A stretch of DNA of 64,000 nt from Phytoactinopolyspora halotolerans (GTDB taxonomy: Bacteria > Actinomycetota > Actinomycetes > Jiangellales > Jiangellaceae): assembly GCF_010550675.1 (NCBI RefSeq), contig NZ_JAAGOA010000026.1:43858-107857 (forward strand), given 5' to 3'. Position numbers and translations under genes: made by a program. The notes under the pieces are model-generated. The model saw only the letters and a list, made by a program, of their open reading frames with translations. It did no database searches and was not told the origin of the DNA. Of this stretch, positions 52,847 to 64,000 are shown in pieces. Numbering within the stretch: position 1 is the stretch's first letter; each line of letters opens with the position of its first letter.

Positions 52847-54070
52847 ATGAGTGAGCGTCGCCCATACCTGAATGCGCGGATGGCCCCCTTCACGTCCACG
52901 ATCTTCGCGGAGATGTCGGCGCTCGCCGTGCGGACCGGGGCGATCAACCTCGGGCAGGGCTTCCCGGACACTGACGGTCCCCAGTTGATCCTGGACGCGG
53001 CGAGCGAGGCCATCCACGGCGGCGCGAACCAGTACCCACCCGGTCCTGGCATCCCCGCGCTGCGGGTGGCCGTGGCGGAGCACCAGAAGCGGTTCTACTC
53101 GCTCGACCTCGACCCGGACACCGAGATCCTCATCACGGCCGGGGCAACCGAGGCGATCGCCGCCACCATCCTCGCCCTGTGTGAACCGGGTGACGAGGTG
53201 GTGACCTTCGAGCCGTACTACGACTCGTACGCGGCCTCGATCGCCTTGGCCGGCGCCGAGCGACGCACGGTCCGGCTCCGGCCCCGGCCGGCCGGCGCAA
53301 CGTGGGAACGCGACGACGCAGCCGACGGGCGGGCCGTCGGCTTCCAGTTCGATCCGGATGAGCTGGCGGCGGCGTTCTCCGACCGCACCCGGCTCGTCCT
53401 GCTGAACACGCCGCACAACCCGACCGGCAAGGTCTTCAGCCGGGATGAGCTGGAGCTGATCGCGAGGCTGGCGACCGAACACGACGCCGTTGTGGTCACC
53501 GACGAGGTCTACGAACACCTGACGTTCGACGGGCGGCCGCACATTCCGATGGCGACGTTGCCGGGGATGGCCGACCGCACGGTGACGATCTCGTCCGCCG
53601 GGAAGACGTTCTCGGTAACGGGCTGGAAGATCGGCTGGCTGCACGGACCCGCCGAGCTCGTGGCCGCCGCTCGCGCGGTCAAGCAGTTCCTCACCTATGT
53701 CAGCGGAGGTCCGCTTCAGCCGGCGGTGGCGGCGGCGCTCGGCCTGGACGACGCCTTCTACACGACGCTCGCGGCCGATCTGCAGCGCAAACGCGACCTG
53801 TTGAGCGCAGGGTTGCGAGCCGCAGGCTTCGATGTCTTCGCCACCTCCGGTACGTATTTCGTCATCACCGACGCTGCCCCGTTGGGATTCGACGACGGCA
53901 TCGAGCTGTGCCAGCGGCTGCCGGAGCTGATCGGTGTGGCCGCCGTGCCGGTCTCGGTCTTCTGCGACGACAAGGACTCGACGCGGTCGCTGGTGCGGTT
54001 CGCGTACTGCAAGCGCGACGAGGTGCTGCGCGAGGCAGTCGACCGGCTGTCCGGGCTCAGCGTGCGCTGA
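52847..54070 (+). CDS. Class I/II PLP aminotransferase (DapC/C-S-lyase-like)
   Basis: About 407 residues from the ATG at 52847; the frame is open further upstream but that part is not protein-like. Motifs: AINLGQGFPDTDGPQLILDA, GPGIPALRVAVAEHQKRFY, LNTPHNPTGKVFSRDELELI, DEVYEHLTFDG and the PLP lysine in TISSAGKTFSVTGWKIGW. The best fit is the N-succinyldiaminopimelate aminotransferase/kynurenine aminotransferase group. Exact substrate not settled. Confidence 0.88.
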   Translation: MSERRPYLNARMAPFTSTIFAEMSALAVRTGAINLGQGFPDTDGPQLILDAASEAIHGGANQYPPGPGIPALRVAVAEHQKRFYSLDLDPDTEILITAGATEAIAATILALCEPGDEVVTFEPYYDSYAASIALAGAERRTVRLRPRPAGATWERDDAADGRAVGFQFDPDELAAAFSDRTRLVLLNTPHNPTGKVFSRDELELIARLATEHDAVVVTDEVYEHLTFDGRPHIPMATLPGMADRTVTISSAGKTFSVTGWKIGWLHGPAELVAAARAVKQFLTYVSGGPLQPAVAAALGLDDAFYTTLAADLQRKRDLLSAGLRAAGFDVFATSGTYFVITDAAPLGFDDGIELCQRLPELIGVAAVPVSVFCDDKDSTRSLVRFAYCKRDEVLREAVDRLSGLSVR

Positions 54071-54099
54071 ACCCGGACCGTGCCGCGGGGCGCGCGAGG

Positions 54100-56820
<2,721 letters not shown>

Positions 56821-57001
56821 TCGCGGGCGCGTCCCGGCGCCGAACGCGCGCGCCGGGCTGACCGGCACACGCCGAGGCACCCGCGGCGCGCGAGGACGGG
56901 CTCGTCGCGCCCGCTCGGTGCCGGTGCCTTCGGGCAGCGATCGGACACGGTGAGGCGTGTGCGATGTGAATCGCCGGGGTATGTCCCGGTAGCCTGTCGG
57001 G

Positions 57002-58111
57002 GTGGCAGAAGTTGAGATCGGCCGAGGGAAGCGCGGCCGCGAAGCGTATGCGTTCGACGACGTAGCGATCGTCCCGTCCCGTCGGACCCGGGACCCGGAA
57101 GAGGTCTCGACCCACTGGCAGATCGACGCCTACCGGTTCGACACCCCGCTCATCGCCGCGCCGATGGACTCGGTGATGTCTCCGGCCACGGCGATCGCCC
57201 TGGGACGTGCCGGTGGCCTGGGTGTGCTGGACCTGGAGGGTCTGTGGACCCGCTACGAGGACCCGGAGCCGCTGCTGGAGGAGATCGCCGGGCTCGAAGA
57301 GGGCAAGGCGCTCACCAGGCTGCAGGACATCTACAGCCAGCCGGTCCGTGAGGACCTGATCGCGCAGCGGCTGAGCGAGATCCGGAATGCGGGGGTCACC
57401 GTCGCCGGATCGCTTTCGCCGCAGCGGGTCAAGCGCCACTACCAGGCCGTCATCGACGGCGGCGTCGACCTCTTCGTCATCCGGGGCACGACGGTCTCCG
57501 CCGAGCACGTGTCGGGCCAGGCCGAGCCGCTCAACCTCAAGCAGTTCATCTACGAGCTCGACGTGCCGGTGCTGGTCGGCGGCTGCGCCACGTACCAGGC
57601 CGCGCTGCACTTGATGCGCACCGGAGCCGCCGGCGTGCTGGTCGGGTTCGGCGGCGGGGCCGCGCACACCACACGGTCCGTGCTGGGTGTGACGGTTCCG
57701 ATGGCGACCGCCGTCGCCGATGTCGCCGCCGCCCGGCGGGACTACCTGGACGAGTCCGGTGGGCGCTACGTGCACGTGGTGGCCGACGGTTCGATCCGGC
57801 AGTCCGGCGACATCGCGAAGGCGATCGCGTGTGGCGCGGACGCCGTGATGGTGGGGTCGCCGCTGGCGCGTGCGATGGAGGCGCCCGGCCGTGGCTGGCA
57901 CTGGGGATCCGAGTCGCACCATCCGTCGCTGCCGCGCGGCGAACGGATGTGGGTCGGCACGGTGGCGCCGCTGGAGCAGATTCTGCACGGTCCGTCGTTC
58001 GTCGCCGACGGCGCGATGAACCTGATCGGAGCCTTGCAGCGGGCCATGTCCACGACCGGGTACACCGAGCTCAAGGAGTTCCAGCGGGTCGAGGTCACCA
58101 TCCTGCGTTGA
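57002..58111 (+). CDS. guaB3: GuaB3-type IMP dehydrogenase-related protein
   Basis: A 369-residue protein starting at GTG. It is an IMPDH-fold TIM barrel without CBS domains (YAFDDVAIVPSRRTRDPEEV, PLIAAPMDSVMSPATAIALG). At the place of the IMPDH catalytic loop GPGSICTTR it reads GGGAAHTTR, so the active-site cysteine is replaced by histidine. The actinobacterial guaB-guaB3 tandem is conserved. Its own activity is not established from this sequence. Confidence 0.92.
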   Translation: MAEVEIGRGKRGREAYAFDDVAIVPSRRTRDPEEVSTHWQIDAYRFDTPLIAAPMDSVMSPATAIALGRAGGLGVLDLEGLWTRYEDPEPLLEEIAGLEEGKALTRLQDIYSQPVREDLIAQRLSEIRNAGVTVAGSLSPQRVKRHYQAVIDGGVDLFVIRGTTVSAEHVSGQAEPLNLKQFIYELDVPVLVGGCATYQAALHLMRTGAAGVLVGFGGGAAHTTRSVLGVTVPMATAVADVAAARRDYLDESGGRYVHVVADGSIRQSGDIAKAIACGADAVMVGSPLARAMEAPGRGWHWGSESHHPSLPRGERMWVGTVAPLEQILHGPSFVADGAMNLIGALQRAMSTTGYTELKEFQRVEVTILR

Positions 58112-58237
58112 GCCGTCGGAGGTGTCGGCCGGCTCGCTGGGGAGGCGTGGCCGGACGTTGCGCGTAGGGGGCCGAACACGCTTCCACGTGCACCACGAGG
58201 CCACGACCTCTGTCCGGATGGCGGATAGAGTCGGCGG

Positions 58238-59020
58238 ATGGTGACTGTGAAGGTTCGGCGGATGGAGCCGTCGGGCGTCGTCGAGATCGTGTTGAACCGG
58301 GTCGACGCGCTGAACGCGATCTCCACCGAGCACGCGCGGGCGATCACTTCTGTGGGGCGAGGGCTCGCCGACGACGAGACGATGCGGGCCGCGGTGCTGA
58401 CGTCGGCGTCGGACCGCGCATTCTGCGTCGGTGCCGATCTGAAGGAGCGACGCGATTTCACCGACGACGACCTGCGCCGGCAGCGCCTGGTCACCCGGGA
58501 GACGTACCGCAGCATCCTCGATCTCCCGGTGCCTACCGTCGCTGCGGTGCACGGCTATGCGCTGGGCGGCGGGCTCGAGCTGGCGCTCTGTTGCGATCTG
58601 ATCGTCGTCGAGGAGGACGCGGTGCTCGGGTTGCCGGAGGTGTCGGTGGGGCTGGTTCCGGGAGGTGGCGGAACCCAGTTGCTGGCCAGGCGGATCGGCT
58701 GGGGGCGAGCGGCCGACCTGACGTTCACGGCGCGCCGCATCGACGGCGAGGAAGCGTACCGGCTGGGCGTCGCCGACCGGCTGGTGATGGCTGGGGAGGC
58801 GCGGGAGACGGCGCTGCAGCTGGCCCGGCAGATCGCCGGCAACTCGCCGGTGGGTGTCCGGAACGCGAAGCGCGCCATGCGGCTGGGTATGGATGCACCG
58901 CTGGCCTCTGGGCTGGACATCGAGGACGCGGCGTGGCGCGCGACGGCGTTCAGCGCGGATAGAAAAGAGGGTATAGCTGCGTTCAATGAGAAGAGAGAAC
59001 CGAACTGGCCGGGTGTCTGA
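58238..59020 (+). CDS. Enoyl-CoA hydratase, possible methylglutaconyl-CoA hydratase
   Basis: A 260-residue crotonase-fold enzyme: NRVDALNAISTEHARAI, oxyanion-hole segments RAFCVGADLKER and AVHGYALGGGLELALCCDLI, then GLPEVSVGLVPGGGGTQLLA with the catalytic glutamates, and a C-terminal EGIAAFNEKREPNW. The HMG-CoA-lyase-type gene 32 bp downstream suggests 3-methylglutaconyl-CoA hydration in leucine breakdown. Confidence 0.88.
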   Translation: MVTVKVRRMEPSGVVEIVLNRVDALNAISTEHARAITSVGRGLADDETMRAAVLTSASDRAFCVGADLKERRDFTDDDLRRQRLVTRETYRSILDLPVPTVAAVHGYALGGGLELALCCDLIVVEEDAVLGLPEVSVGLVPGGGGTQLLARRIGWGRAADLTFTARRIDGEEAYRLGVADRLVMAGEARETALQLARQIAGNSPVGVRNAKRAMRLGMDAPLASGLDIEDAAWRATAFSADRKEGIAAFNEKREPNWPGV

Positions 59021-59052
59021 CACCGTCATCCGGCCGACGGTAGGGAGCGGTC

Positions 59053-59973
59053 ATGAGTGATCTACCGAAGCGGGTGAGTCTGCGTGAGGTCGGTCCGCGC
59101 GACGGCCTGCAGAACGAGGACCCGATTCCGACAGCTGCCAAGATCGACCTGATAGATGCGCTCTCCGAGACCGGACTGCGGCGGATCGAAGCCGTGTCCT
59201 TCGTCCATCCGCGGGCGATCCCGCAGATGGCGGACGCGGACGAGGTGTGGTCCAAGGTGCGGCGGAACGATGCCGTGCGCTACTCCGCGCTCGTGCCGAA
59301 CCGGCGTGGGCTGGAGCGCGCGCTTGCCGCGGGGTTCACCGACCTGGAGGTGGTGATCTCGGCGTCGGACACGCACAACCGGGAGAACATCAACCGGTCC
59401 ACCGCGGAGTCGTTGGACGCGCTGCCGGAGCTGACCGAGTTGGCTCACGGTTCGGGCGCGACGCTGCAGCTGATCGTCTCCACCGCGTGGGGATGCCCGT
59501 ATGAGGGTGAGGTGCCTGAGGAGCGGGTGCTGTGGGTGGCCGGCCGGGGCGTCGCCGCTGGTGTGGACTCGCTGGTGTACGGCGATACCACCGGGATGGC
59601 CACGCCCACCCGCGTCGTGCGCCTGGTGGGCGAGACACGCTCGGCGCACCCGGAGTTGCCGCTCGGCCTGCACTTCCATAACACCCGGGGAACCGGACTG
59701 GCCAACCTCTACGCCGCGCTGCAGCTGGGCGTCGACGACTTCGACGCGGCCGTCGCCGGGCTGGGCGGTTGCCCGTACGCGCCCGGTGCCTCCGGCAACA
59801 TCGCCACCGAGGAGGTCGTCTCCATGGTGGAGGATATGGGCGTGGAGACCGGGGTCGACCTGGATGCCCTGCTGGACGTGGCGGAGATGGCCGAACGGTT
59901 CGTCGGGCACGCCGCGCCGTCGCAGGTCCTGCGGGCCGGGCCGCGGAGCCGGACGGTCCCGCCGTCGTCGTAG
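59053..59973 (+). CDS. Hydroxymethylglutaryl-CoA lyase
   Basis: A 306-residue HMGL-family TIM barrel. Signatures: SLREVGPRDGLQNEDPIPTA, HPRAIPQMADADEVW, SASDTHNRENINRSTAES, LHFHNTRGTGLANLYAALQL and the cysteine loop GLGGCPYAPGASGNIATEEV. It splits HMG-CoA to acetoacetate and acetyl-CoA at the end of leucine degradation. It lies directly after the hydratase gene in the same direction. Confidence 0.93.
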   Translation: MSDLPKRVSLREVGPRDGLQNEDPIPTAAKIDLIDALSETGLRRIEAVSFVHPRAIPQMADADEVWSKVRRNDAVRYSALVPNRRGLERALAAGFTDLEVVISASDTHNRENINRSTAESLDALPELTELAHGSGATLQLIVSTAWGCPYEGEVPEERVLWVAGRGVAAGVDSLVYGDTTGMATPTRVVRLVGETRSAHPELPLGLHFHNTRGTGLANLYAALQLGVDDFDAAVAGLGGCPYAPGASGNIATEEVVSMVEDMGVETGVDLDALLDVAEMAERFVGHAAPSQVLRAGPRSRTVPPSS

Positions 59974-60196
59974 CGATCGTCGTCGTGAAGAGCGCGGCTG
60001 GCAGTTGGCGGCACGGCGTGGCAGATGAGATGCGGATTCGGGGCGCTATAACGCCCTAAAGCCGCATCCCATCGCGGTTCCCGGGTGTGTCGTGCCGGGG
60101 TTGAGGTCGTCGCCGGACGCGCGTGGTGCAGGATGATCCGCGGAGGCACCTGTATCCGCACGTGCTCTCGTTCACCGCGCTGAGCGAAAGGCGACC

Positions 60197-61186
60197 ATGG
60201 CAACCGAAGGCGGCACCAAGGCGGTCCTGGCCGCTCTGCTGGCGAATGTGGGCATCGCGGTCACCAAGTTCGTGGCATGGGCACTGACGGGAGCGTCGTC
60301 CATGCTGGCGGAGGCGATCCACTCGGTCGCAGACTCGGGTAACCAGGTATTGCTGCTGGTAGGTGGTCGGCGGGCGCAGCGTAAGGCGACGCCCGAGCAC
60401 CCGTTCGGCTACGGGCGGGTGCGGTACGTGTTCGCGTTCATCGTCTCGATCGTGCTGTTCAGCGTGGGCGGGTTGTTCGCCCTGTACGAGGCGTTCCACA
60501 AGTACGAAGAGGTGCACGCAGGGTACCCGAACGAGCTGCTGGAAAGCTCGTGGTGGTGGGTGCCGGTCGTGGTGCTGAGCGCGGCGATCGTCATGGAGAC
60601 GCTGTCCTTCCGCACAGCGATCCGTGAGTCGGACAAGGTGCGCGGCAAGCGGTCCTGGGTGCAGTTCGTGCGCCGGGCGAAGTCGCCCGAGCTTCCGGTG
60701 ATTCTGCTGGAGGACCTGGGCGCGCTGGTCGGGTTGGTGCTGGCGCTGGCCGGCGTCGGGATGTCACTCATCACGGAGAACGCCTACTGGGACGTTGCCG
60801 GGACGGCGGCGATCGGCCTGCTGCTGGTGGTGATCGCGGTCATCCTCGCCGTGGAGATGTCCAGCCTGCTGATCGGCGAAGGTGCCGTGCAGGAGAAGGT
60901 CAACGCGATCGCGCAGGCGGTCGGCGAGAGCGAGAGCGTCACGCGACTTATTCACATGCGCACGCTGTACACCGGCCCGGAGGAGTTGCTGGTGGCGGCG
61001 AAGTTCGGCGTCTCCGCGGCGCACACCGGTGAACACATCGCAGCGACGATCGACGACGTCGAAGCGCGCATCCGGCGAGCGGTTCCGGAAGCCGTGCACA
61101 TCTATCTCGAACCGGACCTCGATCGGACGCCGCGGGGTACCGGTGAGGAACCTGGAGGTTCCAGCGCGCGCTCGGCACAGAGTTGA
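60197..61186 (+). CDS. Cation diffusion facilitator transporter
   Basis: A 329-residue membrane protein of the CDF family: LLANVGIAVTKFVAWALTGA, MLAEAIHSVADSGNQVLLLV with the first metal-site HxxxD, EHPFGYGRVRYVFAFIVSIV, and a second site with EDLGALVGL in place of the usual HxxxD. A C-terminal cytoplasmic ferredoxin-like part ends HIYLEPDLDRT. It probably exports a divalent metal such as Zn, Mn or Fe by proton exchange. Confidence 0.9.
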   Translation: MATEGGTKAVLAALLANVGIAVTKFVAWALTGASSMLAEAIHSVADSGNQVLLLVGGRRAQRKATPEHPFGYGRVRYVFAFIVSIVLFSVGGLFALYEAFHKYEEVHAGYPNELLESSWWWVPVVVLSAAIVMETLSFRTAIRESDKVRGKRSWVQFVRRAKSPELPVILLEDLGALVGLVLALAGVGMSLITENAYWDVAGTAAIGLLLVVIAVILAVEMSSLLIGEGAVQEKVNAIAQAVGESESVTRLIHMRTLYTGPEELLVAAKFGVSAAHTGEHIAATIDDVEARIRRAVPEAVHIYLEPDLDRTPRGTGEEPGGSSARSAQS

Positions 61187-61291
61187 CAGGCGCGGCGTTT
61201 GGGGCGTGACGTGCACGAGGGCACGTGCGGGTTGCGCTGGGTGCTGGGGTGCGAGCGGACGGGGTGGTCGGGGGCGTGCATGCCGAGAACG

Positions 61292-61804
61292 TTATGCGGC
61301 GTTCGATGACGCCGGGACGTCCGTGGAGGTGCGCGTGGTCGGGCGGGCGTTGGCCGGGAAGATCCACGTCCGGTACGACCAGTAGCGGAACAGGGTTCCG
61401 AGGGCCAGGCCGACGACGTTGGCGGAGATGTTGTCCGCGAGCGGACCGGACAGGTCGAGGACGTACCGGGAGAACCATAGGCACGACAACGCGATGCCCA
61501 ACCCGATGCCGTTGAACAGGAAGAAGAGTGGATACCCGCGGGAGTGCTTGATCCGCGTGCGGTGTCGGAAGGTCCACGCGCGGTGCCCGATGTACGTCAC
61601 GATGGTGGCCGCGGTGACCGAGATCGTCTTGGCGACCAACGGCAGGTCATGCAAGGGGCCTTCGCCGCCGCTGAAGAGCAGGGCGTTGAAGAGCCCGATG
61701 TCGACGACGTAGCCCATGCCGCCGACGGCCGCGAACTTGAGCCCTTCGCGGATCAGCCGGTGCATCCGGTACCAGCTACGCAACGCTCTGCGAAGCAGCG
61801 TCAC
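61292..61804 (-). CDS. GtrA-family membrane protein
   Basis: About 170 residues from a GTG at 61804. Four membrane helices and the GtrA motifs EGLKFAAVGGMGYVVDIGLF, VAKTISVTAATIVTYIGHRA, WTFRHRTRIKHSRGYPLFFL and GTLFRYWSYRTWIF are present. The family helps to move lipid-linked sugars across the membrane for cell-wall or surface glycosylation. It is divergent from purK, with a palindromic repeat in the spacer. Confidence 0.9.
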   Translation of the reverse strand: MTLLRRALRSWYRMHRLIREGLKFAAVGGMGYVVDIGLFNALLFSGGEGPLHDLPLVAKTISVTAATIVTYIGHRAWTFRHRTRIKHSRGYPLFFLFNGIGLGIALSCLWFSRYVLDLSGPLADNISANVVGLALGTLFRYWSYRTWIFPANARPTTRTSTDVPASSNAA

Positions 61805-61930
61805 GTGCCTGGGTTGTGATGCCCGGCGTTCGGCCAGCTGTGTATCGAGCACCCGCCAAGGGTAAGCCACATCGGCCGGATCCGGACAGTGGTGGGATAA
61901 ACGGACCAATTCTCGGCGGTGGGCGCGCGA

Positions 61931-61980
61931 AGAGACATGCATTGTGGTCGTTCCTGCGACCACAACGTCGTTCGTTGCGC
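61931..61980. repeat. Intergenic palindromic repeat, copy C
   Basis: AGACATGCATTGTGGTCG, then CGACCACAACGTCGTTCGTTGC. TTGTGGTCG and CGACCACAA are an exact inverted repeat around TTCCTG. It matches the copies at 1150 and 29492. It lies between the divergent gtrA-like and purK genes, 71 bp before purK. Confidence 0.75.
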
Positions 61981-62050
61981 GGGCGCCACTCCACTCACTC
62001 CTCACCTCACCGCGCGGGTTGGTGGTCGCGCTCGGGTACCCTTGCAACCT

Positions 62051-63205
62051 GTGAGTGATGCGTTCTGGCCGGTCGTAGGGATTGTCGGTGGTGGGCAACT
62101 GGCGCGGATGACGCAGCCGGCGGCCGTCGCGCTCGGCGTGCGGCTGTCGGTCCTGTCCGCGGGCCCGGACGAGTCGGCCGCACAAGTCATCCGTGACCCG
62201 GTAATCGCGGACGAGAAGGCCCTGGACGACCTGATGTCCTTCGCCAAGGCGTGCGACGTGCTCACGTTCGACCACGAGCAGGTCCCGCCGGAACACCTCA
62301 CCGCGCTCGAATCCGCCGGCGTTGTGGTGCGGCCCGGATCGCACGCGTTGCTGCACGCCCAGGACAAGGGCGTCATGCGGGCCCGGCTGACTGAGCTCGG
62401 GATATCCTGCCCGGCACACCGCATCGTCGATGACGCCGCCGATGCCCTGTCCTTTGCGGCAGAACACGGTGGGCGTGCCGTGCTCAAGACCACGCGCGGA
62501 GGATACGACGGCAAGGGCGTGTGGGTCATCGACACAGACACGGCGCGGGAGGCCGTCGACGAGCCGTTCCGTGCCGGCGTACCGGTACTGGCCGAGGAAC
62601 GCGTCGAATTCACACGCGAGCTGTCCGCCGTGGTCGCCAGATCGCCGCACGGTCAGGCGGTGGCCTACCCCGTGGTGGAGTCGGTGCAGCGAGACGGCAT
62701 CTGTGTGGAGATCATCGCGCCCGCTCCCGGCATGTCGTCCGACTTCGCGGTGGAAGCGCAGCGTATCGCGCTGTCGATCGCGGCGGAGCTCGGCGTCGTC
62801 GGGATCCTGGCCGTCGAGATGTTCGAGACGGTCGACGGGCGGCTGCTGGTCAACGAGCTGGCCATGCGGCCGCACAACTCCGGGCACTGGAGCATCGACG
62901 GAGCGGTGACCAGCCAGTTCGAGAATCACGTCCGAGCCGTACTGGACCTGCCCCTCGGCGCCCCGGACGCGCGCGCACCGTACACCGTCATGGTCAACAT
63001 CCTCGGCGGCGATCTCACCGAGATCTACCCCGCATACCGCCACGTGATGGCTCGCGATCCCGGCGTGAAGGTGCACTGGTACGGCAAGGGCGTACGGCCG
63101 GGCCGGAAGGTCGGCCACGTCACCGTCTACGGCGACGACCTGGACTCGCTGCGCGAACGCGCGTGGCATGCGGCTGACTACATCCGAGGGGACATCGATG
63201 AATGA
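62051..63205 (+). CDS. purK: N5-carboxyaminoimidazole ribonucleotide synthase
   Basis: About 384 residues from the GTG at 62051. It is an ATP-grasp enzyme: [70 protein letters not shown] and [20 protein letters not shown] followed by RPHNSGHW. It converts AIR, ATP and bicarbonate to N5-CAIR in purine synthesis. It overlaps purE by 8 nt, so the two are translationally coupled. Confidence 0.96.
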   Translation: MSDAFWPVVGIVGGGQLARMTQPAAVALGVRLSVLSAGPDESAAQVIRDPVIADEKALDDLMSFAKACDVLTFDHEQVPPEHLTALESAGVVVRPGSHALLHAQDKGVMRARLTELGISCPAHRIVDDAADALSFAAEHGGRAVLKTTRGGYDGKGVWVIDTDTAREAVDEPFRAGVPVLAEERVEFTRELSAVVARSPHGQAVAYPVVESVQRDGICVEIIAPAPGMSSDFAVEAQRIALSIAAELGVVGILAVEMFETVDGRLLVNELAMRPHNSGHWSIDGAVTSQFENHVRAVLDLPLGAPDARAPYTVMVNILGGDLTEIYPAYRHVMARDPGVKVHWYGKGVRPGRKVGHVTVYGDDLDSLRERAWHAADYIRGDIDE

Positions 63206-63725
63206 CCTGGTGACGCGTCGGGGCGATGGCGATCCGCGGGTGGGGATCGTCATGGGGTCCGACTCCGACTGGTCCGTGATGTCGGCGGTCGGCGAGGTCC
63301 TCGATGAGCTTGACGTGCCGCACGAGGTGGGCGTCGTCTCCGCACATCGGATGCCGCAGGCCATGCTCGACTACGGCGCAAGCGCCGCGGAGCGCGGACT
63401 GCGCGTGCTCGTGGCCGGCGCCGGCGGGGCCGCACACCTCCCCGGCATGCTCGCGTCGGTCACATCGCTGCCGGTGATCGGCGTTCCGGTGCCGCTGAAG
63501 TACCTCGACGGCATGGATTCACTGCTGTCGATCGTGCAGATGCCGGCCGGAGTGCCGGTGGCTACCGTATCGGTCGGCGGCGCGCGGAACGCCGGTCTGC
63601 TGGCCGCGCGGATCCTAGGGGCCGGCGACGACGCCGTCCGCGCTCGCCTGGACGCGTTCCGCGCCGACCTGGAGAAGGCCGCGCGGGCCAAGGGCGACGC
63701 CCTCCGCCAGCAGCTCTCTCCGTGA
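63198..63725 (+). CDS. purE: N5-CAIR mutase
   Basis: About 175 residues from the ATG at 63198, preceded by GAGGGGA inside the end of purK. Class I PurE motifs: [60 protein letters not shown] and the [20 protein letters not shown] loop. It rearranges N5-CAIR to CAIR. The C-terminal tail is rich in Lys and Ala. Confidence 0.96.
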   Translation: MNDLVTRRGDGDPRVGIVMGSDSDWSVMSAVGEVLDELDVPHEVGVVSAHRMPQAMLDYGASAAERGLRVLVAGAGGAAHLPGMLASVTSLPVIGVPVPLKYLDGMDSLLSIVQMPAGVPVATVSVGGARNAGLLAARILGAGDDAVRARLDAFRADLEKAARAKGDALRQQLSP

Positions 63726-63809
63726 CCTGGTGATCAGCAACGGTGGGACCGGTCGTCGTCCGGCCACGAGTTGACGATCAGTGGTTGATCACGACGGGAG
63801 CGGGGGTCA

Positions 63810-64000
63810 TCAGAGGCCGAGGCGCGGGCCCTCGATCGCGGGACACGTGTCCATGACGACGTCCAGCCCCGCATCTGTGGCCCGCTGCGCAGCGGCTTCG
63901 TCGATGACGCCGAGCTGGAGCCACACCGCGCGGATGCCGAGGCGCTCCCGTTCCGCGATGGCGTCGTCGATGACGGCTCCGACCCGCTGGCTGTTGACGA
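63810..64000 (-). CDS. CoA-binding domain protein (YccU-like), C-terminal part
   Basis: The minus-strand frame enters at the right edge and stops at 63810, giving the last ~63 residues. It ends [18 protein letters not shown], then [20 protein letters not shown] and [14 protein letters not shown], which is the C-terminal half of the small CoA_binding_2 (YccU-like) Rossmann proteins. The start lies outside the window. It is convergent to purE. Confidence 0.85.
   Translation of the reverse strand, partial: VNSQRVGAVIDDAIAERERLGIRAVWLQLGVIDEAAAQRATDAGLDVVMDTCPAIEGPRLGL

Overview
The window is high-GC actinomycete chromosome. The evidence is the frequent GTG starts, a SARP/AfsR-type regulator, a GroEL with a histidine-rich tail under CIRCE control, F420-linked enzymes, a TipAL-type MerR regulator, a PknB-like kinase and an IdeR/DmdR-type iron box. 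The genus cannot be fixed from sequence reading alone.

Layout. Positions 1-5.7 kb hold a partial APH-like kinase, a DinB-family protein, a large AfsR-like STAND regulator and a VapBC45-like toxin-antitoxin pair. Positions 5814-19762 are an integrated element: its ends are a 49-bp exact direct repeat formed by the 3' part of a tRNA-Asp gene, and it carries a tyrosine integrase, an excisionase-like protein, a MobF relaxase and a stack of probable defence cargo. The cargo is (i) an ATPase with an IF-2 N-terminal-type domain, overlapped by a protein with a C-terminal Swt1-like HEPN domain, (ii) an AbiEii-type nucleotidyltransferase with a small partner, (iii) a TIR-domain protein with a zinc-ribbon partner, and (iv) a run of four overlapping small regulatory genes. 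Intact tRNA-Asp and tRNA-Glu genes follow.

From 20 to 27.4 kb lie housekeeping and accessory genes: metallophosphoesterase, zincin-like protein, MBL hydrolase, corrinoid adenosyltransferase, a YcnI-like protein, and a VOC/TipAL pair. From 27.5 to 37 kb, on the minus strand, is a six-gene siderophore operon in the gene order of rhizobactin/schizokinen clusters (rhbABCDEF): DABA aminotransferase, DABA decarboxylase, NIS synthetase, acyltransferase, N-monooxygenase, second NIS synthetase. It has an iron box upstream of the first gene and odd repeat structures inside it.

From 37 to 46 kb are a THUMP-like methyltransferase, an M20 peptidase, a Ser/Thr kinase, groES-groEL with two CIRCE-type palindromes, an F420-dependent oxidoreductase and a quinone oxidoreductase. 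From 46.4 to 48.7 kb is a three-gene ascorbate-type PTS behind a DasR-like palindrome. From 48.8 to 52.5 kb are a deazaflavin-dependent nitroreductase-like gene and an ABC importer that resembles the proposed F420-0 transporter. From 52.8 kb to the end are an aminotransferase, a secreted protein, guaB and guaB3, an enoyl-CoA hydratase with an HMG-CoA-lyase, a CDF transporter, GtrA, purK-purE and a partial CoA-binding protein.

The most interesting item is the IF2N-ATPase/HEPN gene pair at 6300-9214. It has the architecture of an RNA-targeting defence or abortive-infection module inside a mobile element, and I do not recognise it as a named system. Three copies of an intergenic palindromic repeat (1150, 29492, 61931) and a family of hairpins containing CCATGATCAT are further genome-level signals.
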